Source: Desmodus rotundus (lineage: Eukaryota; Chordata; Mammalia; Chiroptera; Phyllostomidae). From it: a stretch of 64,000 nucleotides of DNA. Position 1 is the first letter of the stretch. The number at the start of each line of letters is the position of its first letter. Shown piece by piece: positions 1 through 11,204 of this stretch. The stretch is from NCBI RefSeq assembly GCF_022682495.2, contig NC_071392.1:103220896-103284895 (forward strand), read 5' to 3'. The notes beneath the pieces were generated by a model. It saw only the letters and a list, made by a program, of their open reading frames with translations, was not told where the DNA came from and did no database searches. A program made the translations under genes and the position numbers.

Positions 1-167
1 GTTCAGGGAGGAGTGAGTGAAATAAGCCAGGTCAGTGAGATTTCTGCTAGAAAACAGGCTTAAGAGTGTAAAGGAGGGAAGGGGTGGCCTTACATAGGCT
101 CACATAGTTGAAAATTCCAGTGTTATCTTGTGGCTTCAAGTACAGCTTGACCTAGGTGTTCACACAC

Positions 168-690
168 ATACTAGTTTTCTGTTGCTGCTTAACAAAGTGC
201 CACAGACTTGGCAGCTTAAACCAATACAGATGTGTTATCTAACAGCTCCCCTGGGTCAGAAATCTGGGTGTGGGCTGGCTGGGTTCTCTCTGCTCAGGGT
301 CACTGCAGGCTGACATTAAGGATGATTTCAGTGTCCTTGGCTGAAGGTGGCTGAGGCTGTGATCTTGTCTCAGGCTCGGGGTCCTCTTCCATACTCCCTG
401 GCTGTGGGAGAATTCAGTTCCTTACAGTTTCAGGAGAGTGCCCCCCACTTTTTTTCTCTCCGTCCGGCAGAAGCCACTTCCTGCCAAGTGGCCTCCCCTA
501 GGAGATGGCCATTTGCCCTTACAAGGCCAACTGAAACGTCTCTGATTCCTGGAAGGACCCAGTCCCCTTTAAGGACTTTCACCTGATTGAGTCAGGCCCA
601 CCCAGGATATTCTCCCTTCTGATTCGTTCAAACTCTACTGACTTGGGGGCTTAATTACATCTGCAAAATCCCTTCCCCTTAACCTCATCA
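168..690 (-). mobile_element. MaLR/MLT1-like LTR relic, antisense
   Basis: TTTCTGTTGCTGCTTAACAA, then CACAGACTTGGCAGCTTAAA and later CACCTGATTGAGTCAGGCCC follow the order of an inverted MaLR-type LTR. It is strongly diverged and the subfamily is uncertain. Confidence 0.5.
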
Positions 691-929
691 TGGGAGTGAA
701 ATCCGTCGTGTCCACAGTCCTGCCCACCCTCCAGAGGAGGAAATTCTACAGGGCCAGTGTACTAGAAGGGCGGGGTGCTCAGGGCCATCTTAGAGTCACA
801 GTACACGTCATCTACCTCATGGCCCTGCTCTTGCTTCACTTAGGGCCAAGCGTGAGCTCCGATGGCTTTTCAATGATCGCCCACTTCAAATCCAGAGGAA
901 AGAAAGCTCTTGCCACTCAATAGAGCAAA

Positions 930-1060
930 TGAAATCCCAGGTCTGATTCCCATTGGCTCAAAATGGATCGTGTTCCCATGTCTGAACCAATCATCGGTCA
1001 GAGTTGGAATACACTGATTGGCCAGGTCTGAGTCACATGCCCAAATCTGGAACATACGTC
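930..1060. repeat. old interspersed repeat fragment of the CTGATTGGCT family
   Basis: TTCCCATTGGCTCAAAATGG, TCTGAACCAATCATCGGTCA and ACTGATTGGCCAGGTCTGAG give the conserved block of three CCAAT-like modules. Confidence 0.45.
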
Positions 1061-1799
1061 AAAGACATTCCACCAGAGGCTCAGACATTGAAAATAGGGT
1101 GGGGATCATTTCATCAAATGAAAGCAGCACTCCTGTTATAAAAACTGCACAAACAGAAACACCCCTCCCTTCTCCCTGAAAAAGCAAATATCTAAATTCC
1201 ATACCACTCTTCTAGATAGACTACCTTATTTTATCTCCTGTTAGATGCAAAGTTATCCAAATTTCCAGGAATTTTCTTGATTTCCTACCTCATTTTTTAT
1301 TGCAACTTCAGCTGAAAAACATATGTCTCCCTACATGCCCCTGCAGGCCAGTAACAAGGTAAAAATTCGTAACAGTCAGACCGAGCAGACGGGGTGTGGG
1401 AGGGGACCTGCTGAGTCACAGTGCGCATCACTGGGTTCTCTCTCCTCCAGGGCGAAGGGTCTGCTCTGTCCCCTCCTCTCCAGGTCCCCTTGCCTCAGCC
1501 TCTGTGTGAGCCTCCAAGGGCCGGTCTCAGGGGTGAGGGTCACAATATTTAACGGGGCCCTGACACATCAGCCCAGATGCCTGCTGTAAACAACCAGAGC
1601 CTTTTCCAGGCCCGTGTTGACCAGGCTGGCCTCGGACAGGGCAGCGTGTGGCCAATAATGCGGCCACATCGGCGCTTCCAAGCTTTCCACGGGGCACTGT
1701 GCTTGGAGACAGTTGTGCGTGCCCAGTGGTGCTTAATATCGCAGGCCTCTGGATAGCTGACTTAAATTAATTACAAGTGCACAAGGAAGGCTGATGGTT

Positions 1800-1990
1800 A
1801 TGTGCCAGGCCCTGTCTTAAGTACTTTGTACATAACCTCATGAATAACTCACAACCACCCTAGGAAGTAGAGACAGTGGTCCTCGTCCCCATTTGGCAGA
1901 GAAGTTTAAGGGACAGAGGCCCCCAGGGACACACAGCTGGTGCGTAATAGCGCTGAAATTAACCCCTGCAGATTTGTCTCTAAACACTGG
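1800..1990 (-). mobile_element. MIR SINE, antisense
   Basis: TGTGCCAGGCCCTGTCTTAA then CCCATTTGGCAGAGAAG and GACACACAGCTGGTGCGTAA. Confidence 0.75.
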
Positions 1991-2039
1991 GGTCCCAATC
2001 ACTTCATTTTACCACATCTTCTGTTTGAAAACATTGCAC

Positions 2040-2440
2040 ACAGGGGTATTCACTGATTCATTTAACAAATACCCACTGAACACCAACTGTATGCTGGGCA
2101 CTCTGCTAGTCACTGGGGCTAAAACAGTGAACAAACCAGACACAGCCCCTGCTCTCCTGCAGCTAGGGCGGGTGGGGGTGAGGAGGAGCAAACAGACCAC
2201 GGTCACAGACACAGAATAGTGGCGTTATAGGAAAACAATAAAATGGCGAAGATAGAGAGGGAGGTAGGTGAGGGAACATCTTTAGGTAAAACAGGGGAGA
2301 ACTCTCAGGCAGGTAACATTGAAGCTGAGATCTACAAGGAGCTGGCAGAGCAAACTCTAGGGAAAGAGTATTCCGGGGAGCGAGCACAGCAAGTGCAAAG
2401 GCCCTGAGGCAAGTAAAGGCTTGAGACAAAGGCACCCTTG
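2040..2440 (-). mobile_element. L2 3' end, antisense
   Basis: TTCATTTAACAAATACCCAC leads into ATGCTGGGCACTCTGCTAGT and ends with AGCAAGTGCAAAGGCCCTGA, the standard inverted L2 order. Confidence 0.8.
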
Positions 2441-2949
2441 TAGCTCTGCTGCTATGAGCAAGCTGGGGGGGGGGTGTTATAGAATTAGTGTTCGTCTCTG
2501 TAGGTGTGCTAACGATGGGGAGGCCACCTGAAAGAACAGCTTATTCTAGGAGATGCTCCCTCGTGTTCTTAACGGGGGTGCACCTTGATGTCTGCGACTT
2601 CCAGTCAAACGGTTCAGCAACATGTAAAACACACACGGCAAAATATCAGCAACCAGGTCGAAGGTATAGCATATCCACTGTACTACTTTTTAAATATTTC
2701 TTGTGACGTTTTCATAATAAAAATAGAAGAGGGCCAGGAAAGATGTGGAGAGGCGGGCGGGGTCAGGACTGTGTAGGTGTCGTGGTCCTGCTCAGGAATG
2801 TGGATTGCCATCCAAGCGGGGGTGTTCTAAGCCTGGAAATGGCATGATCTCGTTTGCTTTCCCGTCATCCCAGCACCGGCCCTGGATTTTCACAGTCAGG
2901 TTTTGCAGATGACAGAGGAGACTCTCTAGAGACCCGTGGCAGCCTGTTT

Positions 2950-3130
2950 CCATTTCTGATTCAATAAATGCCCATTGTGCGGCTTCCAGCCAGGCTGCCA
3001 AGCCGGCATTTTTACCTTCGCCAATCACAGGTAAGCCATGTGACAACCTGCAGTGTCCGTACTACTCTCCCCATTCCTAAGATGAGAAAACTGAGACCCC
3101 AGCAGATCAGCGAAGGAGCCACCAGCCAGC
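2950..3130 (-). mobile_element. MIR-like fragment, antisense
   Basis: CAATAAATGCCCATTGTGCG and CCTAAGATGAGAAAACTGAG. Confidence 0.5.
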
Positions 3131-3179
3131 GGTGGGGGGGTGAGGGGAGGTGCGCGAGTCCAGGTTAGTTAGAACTTCA

Positions 3180-4030
3180 TCCCTGGGGCAGCACTAAGTC
3201 ATCATTCCGCTTCTCCTGAGTCACGGCTGGCCGCCGTGCAGCACCATTGATTAATGACAATCAAAGCTCAAAAGCGATTTCTCTAGGAGACGATGGTAAA
3301 AACAGATGTGTTGTCACAGAGACGAAATTGAATTGTACATATGGTCAAATGGTCCCTGCTTTTCCCCTTTAGCAAACTAATGTCCACCCAAGAGCCAGAA
3401 ACCCAGTGGGCCGCTGGGGCTGCCTTACTCACTTTCACACTCAGAGACACACGCACCAACTCTGCGTGTGTGCTTCATCACACACGGAAAGGGAATGATT
3501 GGTGAATGGTTAAGCAACTAGATAAACAGTCAGCGTTATCTGTTTTCTTAACTGCAGGCAGCCCGACTGTCTTTCCTTTGTAAGAATTCAGAATAAACAT
3601 CACAGCTCTTTGAGATCAGCCCTAAGCAGCCGCCAGGAGGCTGCAATTATACCCGTTTATAATTCTCCTACCTCCCGATCTGACCCTTGATTCATGAATG
3701 TGCACTTTTAGGCGTCGGGCGTTAAAATAAATTAGACTCTACAATTACATGTAATTAGGGGCGAAACAGGTACGTGCCACAGAGATGAGCCGCCCTGTTT
3801 TGCTGAAGGAAAGCACGTCAATGTCAGCGTGCCGGCCGGGGAGGCAGCGCGGAGCACAATTAATGTTCTTTCCACTTAATGGGGGTTTATGGTGCTATTT
3901 TTCATTATCACAATATCTCAAGAAGTATAAACAGTTTTTCCCTAATGCAGTTGCATTTCTACCAACAAGACAGCTGGGCCTAAGTAAAAACTCAGCAGAA
4001 TTAACCACAAATGTAGAATGTTATGGATGA
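3180..4030. promoter_or_regulatory. repeat-poor, homeodomain-motif-rich block upstream of SULF2 (candidate enhancer)
   Basis: About 850 bp without a recognisable repeat, AT-rich but with scattered intact CpGs. Motifs include TTGATTAATGACAATCAAAG (PBX/HOX- and TCF-LEF-like), AGCAATTA-type GCAATTATACCCG, CTACAATTACATGTAATTAG and several TAAT cores. No conserved coding frame is visible. It lies about 4 kb upstream of the CpG island. Confidence 0.4.
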
Positions 4031-6454
4031 TTCTGGGAGATGTATTTTAAAGCCTGGGCAAAACTGTCCCCACTCGGGAACGGGGAATTTTTATCCCAAA
4101 CCCCTGTGAGTGATTCTGCAGCCTCTTCTGCGTTTGTAGAAAGAAGCAAGTTACAGCCGAATGCGTGTGGGTCATGAAGGCCACCGGCGCCCCGGCTTTG
4201 TGGCCCACCTTCCCAGGCCCCCAGTCTGCAGCCACGTTCCTACCTGAACATTTCTCCTTCACAGGACAGTTGGTTTGAGACACGTTAAAAGCTTGACAAT
4301 TACAACCCTTGTAAATTCCCACCTACTCCCACCCAAATGCAACTAGAAGTGCGAGCACCCTCAGGTTGAGCTTCAGCCTCTTGGTGGAGAGAAAGAAACA
4401 CACAGCAGGAACGATTTGTTTGTTTGGTTTCATTGCGGCATGGGAGTTCAGAAACTGGAACAGCCTTCTGGCGTTGCAAGGGAGACAGACCCAGACGGGC
4501 GATCTGCACAGAGGGCCTCAAGATCCTGGCAGAAGGAGGACACAAGGCAGGCGGGTGTCAAGAGCCAGGTCCCTCCAGGTCAAACCAACAATGGGTGGGG
4601 GAAATGGCAGTGGCCTGAAAGACCCTGTTATCCAGGCAGAATGATCCTGGTTGAATGAGGCCATCAGGGTGACGAGCGACACAAGAGGAGAAAGGCTGCC
4701 CCAGACGGTGTGGTTGGAGGACAGGCTCCTGAGAATTCTGCTAAGGCCCCACCCAGGCCCAGCTCAGCCGTGGCTGAGCGACTTCCCAGGCTGGAGGACA
4801 TCCGAGCCCCCGCAGCCCCTTTCATCTCCCAGGCAGTCACTGAGCTCCCACATGGGGCCAGACGGCCCCACCTGCCTGGAAAGAACCTGGAAAACTCAGG
4901 CCGAGCCTGGGACCCAGAGGACCACGGAGTTCGCTGTGAATTATGAGTAAGAAATGGGGCCAGAGAGTGCTTTGCAGACTCTCCAACCCAATGAGCGTCG
5001 AGCTGGGGAGTTAAGTTCCGACCTGACACCCGATCCACAGCCCCGTCCATGGGGAGCGCCCCCATGTGCGCCCCCACATGCACACGGGTAAACATGCACA
5101 AAGAGACATACACGAGATCTGTCAGCTCCCCCCTAACAAAGAATCAGGGGCGAAACACAAACATCACCACATTTGGTCTTTGAACAGCAGCGATGTAAAG
5201 AATAAATATCAAAAAAAAATAATCAAATGACATCATCTCCACCCCACCTGCGGCCCCACATAGGGGATCATGAGCAGCCCCTCTGTGACTGGGCACCTGA
5301 CCAGGAGAGAAGGACAGAGGAGAAAATTGCAGGCAGAGCCCAGACAAGGAAGGGAGAGCCGTGTTCGTGAACTTGAGGCCCGAAGGAAGGCCATGTGTTT
5401 TTGAACATTGTTTTAAGGTGGAAATCCCCCCTCCTCTGAAATATTGTCCAGAACCCAACATAAAAAGGAAGCAAAAGGCAGATGGCACCTGTCTCCTGTA
5501 CCCCAGGTCCCCGAGGCACCCCATGGGCCTCTGAGGCCCCAGCTGAGAAACTGCGGCCACAGGGGACACATGTCCCCTCACAAGAGTTCAAATCCCACTC
5601 ACCAACTTTGGAAACTTGATCGATCCCTTTACTTTCTCAGTTCTCCTGAAAGACTGACAGTTGAGAGGACTACATGAGGAACCTGGTAGACACACCGGGC
5701 AGGGGAGCACAGAGCCTGAGGGGGGTGCAGCACTGCGCAGCTGGCCCGGATTGAGAGGTGTCGTAAGTACAAAACACACACCGGATTCCAAAGACTTAGA
5801 AACAAAGACTGTCTCATGAATAAGTTTTATTCTGATTGCATGCTGACATGATATTCTGGATATACGAGGTTAAATGAACTGTGTTATTAAAATTAATATC
5901 ACCTGCTTCTTTTTACTTCTGTGTGCAGCTACTAGAAAATTTTACATTTCATACATGGCCAGTCTTACATTCCTACCAAACAGCACTAGCAGCTTGGCCA
6001 CGAGTGTGTCCTTCCTTCCACAGAGAGGAGGCAGGAGGGAAGGGGGTCTCCGTTATGTTTTGGTGGGTGATGGTGGAGAAGTAAGCCTGACACTGTGCCA
6101 AGGCCCAGGGAAGGTAGATCAGCAACCTCAGCGGTGCTGAAAGCAAGCACCAGAATCTAATTTGGAAAAGCAAGCTCCAGGTTTTTCTGATTTATTTAGA
6201 TTGTAAATTGATCTGGGATGGCTAAAGGAGATTATGGCTGGGGGAATGTAGAGACCCCCACCAGGTCGTCCCAACACCCAGTTTGAATTCCAGATAAACA
6301 ACAGAGTGTTTTTATGTAAGTGTATCCCCAGGGACCACTGTCCATTTTTATTTACTAAACGTGACAACCCTAACTAGCATGAAAAAAAGCCTACACCAGA
6401 GAAAGGAGATGCTGGGCTGAAAAAGTAGCAATGGCCTTTTTAAGAACATAACTC
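4031..6454. other. 5' flank, no gene seen
   Basis: Mixed-composition DNA. Open frames up to 149 codons occur on both strands with no family resemblance. I assign no repeat with confidence here. Confidence 0.6.
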
Positions 6455-6600
6455 TGGGGCCGAGTTTCTTGGGTCCCAATCCTATGTTGGCCATTTAAAC
6501 TGTGTGACGCTGAGTCAATGACTTAACCCCTCTGTGATTAGGTCTCCACCTCTGTAACGTGCGTACAATCCTACAACGTACCATATTAAAGTAAGCTACT
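6455..6600 (+). mobile_element. MIR SINE, sense
   Basis: TGTGTGACGCTGAGTCAATG, ACTTAACCCCTCTGTGATTA and CACCTCTGTAACGTGCGTAC fit the MIR core. Confidence 0.7.
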
Positions 6601-7334
6601 GCTGCCCACTAGTACACTCTAGTACACTTAGCTACCACAAAGTCTGTTTCCCCTTAGCTACTCAGCTGTGTTTTCTGCAGCTGCCCGTTTGTTCCCTGCA
6701 GGGTCTTCGCACACACACACACCCGCCACTGTCGGTCGTCAGTCCCGTCCTCCCTTCCGTCCCTCCTGTGTTCTGGGGACAATGGAAACCGCGGTAGACA
6801 GCGCCCCCTTGAGTCGAATTCCTCCCCATTCGGAGGAAGCCCGGTTCTCCATTCTCTCTTATTCCCGGACCATTTCTGGGCAACGAGGCTATTCTCGCTT
6901 AAGCTCAAGTTAATGTATCGGGGAGCTTCTCGAGCGCGTGGGAAGGTCCCGGGCGCGTGGGCAGTTCACCCCGCGATCTAGCTGAGCGCCCTGCTCGAGC
7001 CCGCGTCTCCAAAGGCAAGTGTGTAGTTAGAGGTGAGGGCAGGTCTTCCAGCAAAGGTGGCCGGTGTTTTCAGACCCAGGCGAGCCCTCTGAAAGCAGAT
7101 AAAATAAAACATTTATTAACGTGTCTTTACGAGGGGGGCCCCCAGCGGGGCTGTTTCAAGCCCTGCGGAATACTTGGCTCCCTCCAGCTCAGAGGGAAAA
7201 GAAAGAAAAAAAAAAAGCAGAAAAGAGGCGAAGATTCTCTTCGTTTACAGCCAAGTGGACCTGATCGATGGCCCTTCTGACTTTATTGCGATAATTGATT
7301 TATTAGCGATGCTTCCCACTCACCCCGCTCGTGT

Positions 7335-7364
7335 GTGTGTTGCACACACACACACTCGCACGCA
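7335..7364. repeat. TG/CA inverted dinucleotide tract
   Basis: GTGTGTGTGTTG is followed by CACACACACACAC, forming a near-perfect inverted repeat at the upstream edge of the CpG island. Confidence 0.7.
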
Positions 7365-8062
7365 AGACTCTGGCTCGTGTCCCTCCCTCATTTCCAGCTC
7401 CTGGGCGAGCCTCACAGCTGTTTCAACTCTCCGCCAAAGGCGAGCGGGAGCAAGTGTGTCGGGTGAGTGTGCGTCTATGTCCCGGCGAGGGTGCGCGCTC
7501 GGCGCCGGGAGCGCGGCCAGCCAGGTCCCGCGGCTTCGGGAGGCCGAAAGCGGCCGGGACCACAGTTCTCCGCCACTGCCCCGTCCTGAGCCAGACTTGG
7601 GGGCCAGGGCCGTGCTCAGAGGGCAGCAGGGCCGGACCAGGCGGACCGCAGGTCCCACCTGCCAGAGGTAAAAGCCTCGCGCGCAGGGGACTTAGGGAGG
7701 GCGCCGTGGCGGGGTCCCTGGTTACCGACTCCCGCCGCCCGCGGCTCAGAGTCTGGCACTCCCCGCCCCGGCGTGCACTCGCCTCCCCCCCCACCCCACC
7801 CCCCCACCGCGGGAAAGCAGGCAGGAGGGCGGGGGGCCGGGCCGCGCCGCGCTGTGCCAAGAGGCTGGTTCGGGCAGCGCTGCCGGCCGGCGGGCCGGCC
7901 GGGACGATGTAAGACTGGCCCGGGCGGGGCGAGGACCCGGACTTTGGCGAGGGCGGCGCGCCGGAGCTGGGGCCGGGGGGCGGTGGCGGCGCGGAGCCAC
8001 TGGGCGGAGGGACGGGCGGAGGCGGAGGGCGGGAGGAGGAGCAGCAGCCGCACTCGCTGAGG

Positions 8063-8078
8063 ATGCAGCAGCGGCGGC

Positions 8079-8112
<34 letters not shown>

Positions 8113-8191
8113 GCGGCGGCGGCGCGGAGTCCCCTGCGCCCCGCGGCCCGGACGGGCTGCGGCAGAGGCGGCGGCGCCCCGCGCCGGGTAA
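8063..8191 (+). CDS. candidate upstream ORF with polyQ/polyR tract in SULF2 leader
   Basis: An ATG at 8063 (A at -3, C at +4, moderate context) opens a 42-codon frame ending in TAA at 8189-8191. It reads M-QQ-RRR, then ten glutamines from a pure (CAG)10 at 8081-8110, then a run of five arginines from CGG/CGC, then a short Pro/Ala/Gly-rich tail. If splicing uses the donor at 8215 the frame closes inside exon 1. If it uses the donor at 8188 the stop is removed and the frame runs out of register into exon 2 past the main ATG. Either way it should reduce initiation at the SULF2 start. Translation is inferred, not shown. It could instead be only a repeat that happens to follow an ATG. Confidence 0.4.
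8081..8122 (+). repeat. (CAG)10(CGG)4 trinucleotide tract in exon 1
   Basis: Ten uninterrupted CAG units (8081-8110) are followed by four CGG units (8111-8122) and preceded by CAGCAG(CGG)3. Pure CAG runs of this kind are length-polymorphic in mammals. Its place in the leader makes length change a possible modifier of expression. Confidence 0.9.
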
Positions 8192-8824
8192 GGCCGCCGA
8201 GGCCGTGCGCACCGGTGAGTGGGGTGTCGGGGCCAGGTGGGCGGGGCAGGGGCTCCCCACGGCCTGCGCCTACTCCGGGGTGAGAGCGGCCGCGAGCGCC
8301 GCCCAGGTGAGCTAGGACTGGTTCCGACCGCCCGGTCGGGCCCCAGCTCCGCGCGGGGAGGTGGGACCGGGCGAGCGGGAGGGAGGCTCCGGCGCCAGTG
8401 GGCCCCGGGGGAATGACCCGTTTGACCCCGCTAGCGGACTGGGTACTTCCCACCTCACCCCTGACCTGAGGACGCGCCATGCGGAGCCCTGGAGGCCCCG
8501 GGAAAAGCGCGTCGGAGCCCGCCAGCTGCAAGGGAATGGCCTCCCTGACCCCTGTAAGTTTAGACCCAACAAACCCATCAGAAGCCAGACCACGTGGGGC
8601 TTGTCCGGGCAGGACACGGTAAAGCGGTGGAGCGGAGCTTGGGAGTGACTGGGAACTCGCAGACACCGAAAAGGCAAACAGGATTGAAAAGGCAAACTTC
8701 CTCGCTGTGTGGGTCACAACCAGTTCTCAAAGCCTCATAGAGGTATGCCCCCCTCCTGAGGCTCCTGAAGGTTTTAGAAGTGTGGCTGCGATTTCTAGGA
8801 GTGCACTTTAAAAAACAAACATTC

Positions 8825-8915
8825 TTTGTAGTAGTTCATTCATTCGTTCTACAAGCATTAGTGGAGCGGCTCGTGGTTCCAGGCACTGAGTTTTGTTCCA
8901 GGGAGACGTGAGGAG
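8825..8915 (-). mobile_element. L2 fragment, antisense
   Basis: TTCATTCATTCGTTCTACAA then TTCCAGGCACTGAGTTTTGT. Confidence 0.6.
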
Positions 8916-9762
8916 CAGAGCCAGGTTCCTGAGCACCAAAAGCTGTCGGTCCACTTTGAGGGCAGCCTGAAAGAAAAATGCAGTCTCAGATGGAAAAAGA
9001 GTAGGGAGACACCCACAAATATTAGTTTGGCACAGTGACATCTGTCTGAAATTCCCCGCCTGCCGGAAGTCGGAAGGCCACGCCCAGCCCCTGCACACAG
9101 TAGGTGCCTGCACACAGTATGACAGCGAAGACCTTCATTTTGACAATCCTCATCCTCCTTATCCCCCTTCTTGAAAGTTCTTACTCATTTCCTGCCCCCT
9201 CTCCTCTCTGGCCGGTCTTTCCTGCAGCTTGTTTTAATCACTTTTTGAGTTAAAAGTCAATATTTAATTAACCAAGTAATTACATTCAGCTTATGTTTGA
9301 ATCTGGCATTTGCACATCTGTGCGTGTCAGGACACCCTCTCTCCTGCCCCTCCATCTGTCCCCTGCCTCTCTCCCACAGAGCGGTCCTCCTCCTTTGGGA
9401 CAGACACAGGAGGCTGCTCTGGAGCAGGTTCTCTGGGGGAACCCAGAAGCAGGTGGGATGGGCTTTCTCTGGAGGACTCCCGGCGCCTCTCCCCGGAGCA
9501 GGGAGACTTACTCTGTCTTGTAGTTAATAATGAAGAGCTTTCTTGCTGCATCTCCGCTCCCCATTACAGAACCACTGGAGGGTTTTAATTAAGTTAAAGC
9601 CATTCATTACATATAGAAAGGGGGTGGGGAGGACAGACTGAAGGCGGCTCACCTAGTAAGAGTGGTTCTCCAGCTCTGCTCGTCCCAGGTCGTGGAGAAG
9701 AGAAGCTCACCACAGCGGCCTGCCCCGGGGTGTAATGGAGTGCTGTAGTAAGCAGCTGCATG

Positions 9763-9778
9763 GGGGGGGGGGGGGGGA
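9763..9778 (+). repeat. poly-G tract
   Basis: About 16 G after CTGCAT; similar shorter runs occur at 26254 (G8, then CGGG) and 48067 (about 16 G, then CGGGGG). Confidence 0.8.
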
Positions 9779-10054
9779 CGAGCTTGGCCAGTGGCACGCT
9801 GGACACTTGCATGTGAAGGACCTTCCTTTCTTGGGCCAAGTTTACGTACATAAATGCATGATGTTGGTCTAACTGCACAGCTGAGGGTCACTGTGGGTTT
9901 GGGTTTTGGACTTGGTTTATATTTATTGGGTTTTTTAATTTGAATTTATGGCTTTTCTAAAACCCTAATAACATGTTAGGCTTTCAGACTGGAGGTTTGA
10001 ATGATGAGTTGATTATTAAAAAGCTGAGCTCAGAGGAAGACAGGGTGGCTACGT

Positions 10055-10108
10055 GTGAGACCGTACGCGTGCACGTGCGTGTGCACACACGCATACATGT
10101 GTGGCCCC
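10055..10108. repeat. alternating purine-pyrimidine tract
   Basis: GTACGCGTGCACGTGCGTGT continues into GCACACACGCATACATGTGT with almost no break in alternation, a Z-DNA-prone composition. Confidence 0.6.
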
Positions 10109-10439
10109 CTCTCCACTGCTCCATTGGGCTGCTGTCCCAGGGACCTAGCTGATGCGTGGTTGCACACCCTCATGCTTGAAGTGCACCTTTTGACTTGGGG
10201 GTGGCACTTCCCTCTTTTTTCCCCCCTGGGTATCTTCAGTTTATTTGTTTGGACCTGCCTCAAGGGGGCAGCTTCCGGTCTGAGTCAGCCAGACTGGGAA
10301 TATCACACAACTCTGTCAAGTCTGTTCTTAGCCTTCGCCCCCTTAGCAAAAGACCAAAGCCGCATCCTGCAGGAGAGTATCAGCATGTCTGATCAGCTTG
10401 TAGTGAAGGGAAAGGGCTGAGTCTAGGCTTAGGATGACA

Positions 10440-10630
10440 GATGTCACTGCGGGTTATGAGGTAGTGTGTTCTAAGCCCTTGCCCGTCATAAATCATTTAA
10501 TCCCCACAAACCCCTGAGCAGTAGGCCCTTTGATTGTTGTGAAAGATGAGAAGACCGAGGCACAGAGGAGACCGTGGCTGGCAGACAGCTGCTCCGTGGT
10601 AGAGCCGGCATTCAAGGGGCCCTGGCTCCA
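10440..10630 (-). mobile_element. MIR SINE, antisense
   Basis: GAAAGATGAGAAGACCGAGG then CGTGGTAGAGCCGGCATTCA. Confidence 0.7.
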
Positions 10631-11204
10631 GAGTTCACTCCGACCCGCCACGCTCTCCACCCTCCATGACCTTGGCCTTTTTTCCAAATCTGGAAGAAAC
10701 ACATGTGCGGCAGAAGAAAACACATTTAGACAATAAAACTTTGAAAGGCAGAGGCCCTTCAGTAATCCCACTTCTCTCCCAAACCTCCACCGTTTGGGGG
10801 CGTCTTGGGTTTGTGTTTTGTTGCGGAGGGGAGGTGTGCCCTGAGGGAAAGAGGCAAAAGGAAATAGCAAATGTGGCTGCCAGAACAAGGGCACGAGGTC
10901 TGGGATGAAGGTTCATGCCTCCCCCCCCCCCCGACCCCCCGCAAAACACATGTACAATGGCAAGAGGGTAAAAATTCTCTCAGAGGTGCAGCCCTCTTGT
11001 GGTGGGTGATGGAGTCTCATGGGCCTGTCCCTGGAGGGGTGGGGGTGGGGCAGTCCAGGGCACTTGGGGTCCAGAGTGGGCCGTGTGTGCCCAGTGGATG
11101 TGGAAGGTGGAGCTTCTCCAGGCTGACCTGCAGGCCCCTTCCTCCCTGCCTTCCCCCAGGGGTGGGGGCCCCTTGCGATAGAGCCCGGTGGGAAACCTGC
11201 CATG

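Larger units (their letters stand above)
7900..8214 (+). other. SULF2: SULF2 exon 1, non-coding leader (start approximate)
   Basis: Exon 1 is inferred from the CpG island and a strong donor, ACCG|GTGAGT, at 8214/8215. A second good donor, CGG|GTAAGG, lies at 8187/8188, so two exon ends are possible. The 5' end is not determined; about 7900 is only a guess from island layout. The leader contains a start-stop ATGTAA at 7907-7912 and a CAG/CGG repeat tract inside a 42-codon upstream frame. cDNA would be needed to fix both ends. Confidence 0.6.
7420..8560 (+). promoter_or_regulatory. SULF2: CpG-island promoter of SULF2
   Basis: GC content and CpG density rise sharply here compared with the AT-balanced, CpG-poor flanks. 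GC boxes of the Sp1 type are visible (for example GGGCGGGGCGAGG near 7922 and CCCCGCCCC near 7763). I see no convincing TATA box, as expected for a CpG-island promoter with dispersed starts. A GC palindrome of CCGGCC units lies near 7881-7902. The island sits directly upstream of a consensus splice donor and about 31 kb before the start-codon exon, which fits a non-coding first exon. Long open frames on both strands here (193 codons +, 323 codons -) are products of base composition. Confidence 0.85.
9120..10439. other. intron 1 stretch, no gene seen
   Basis: Apart from the poly-G and alternating tracts I see only short, unrelated open frames. Confidence 0.6.

Noticed and set aside
7331..7912. 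193-codon open frame on the plus strand upstream of exon 1
   Set aside because: Low-complexity, CpG-driven frame with no protein character; ends at the ATGTAA element.
7746..8717. 323-codon open frame on the minus strand over the CpG island
   Set aside because: Composition is dominated by Ala/Pro/Arg/Ser with a long Ala run that is the complement of the CAG/CGG tract; it is a product of GC richness.
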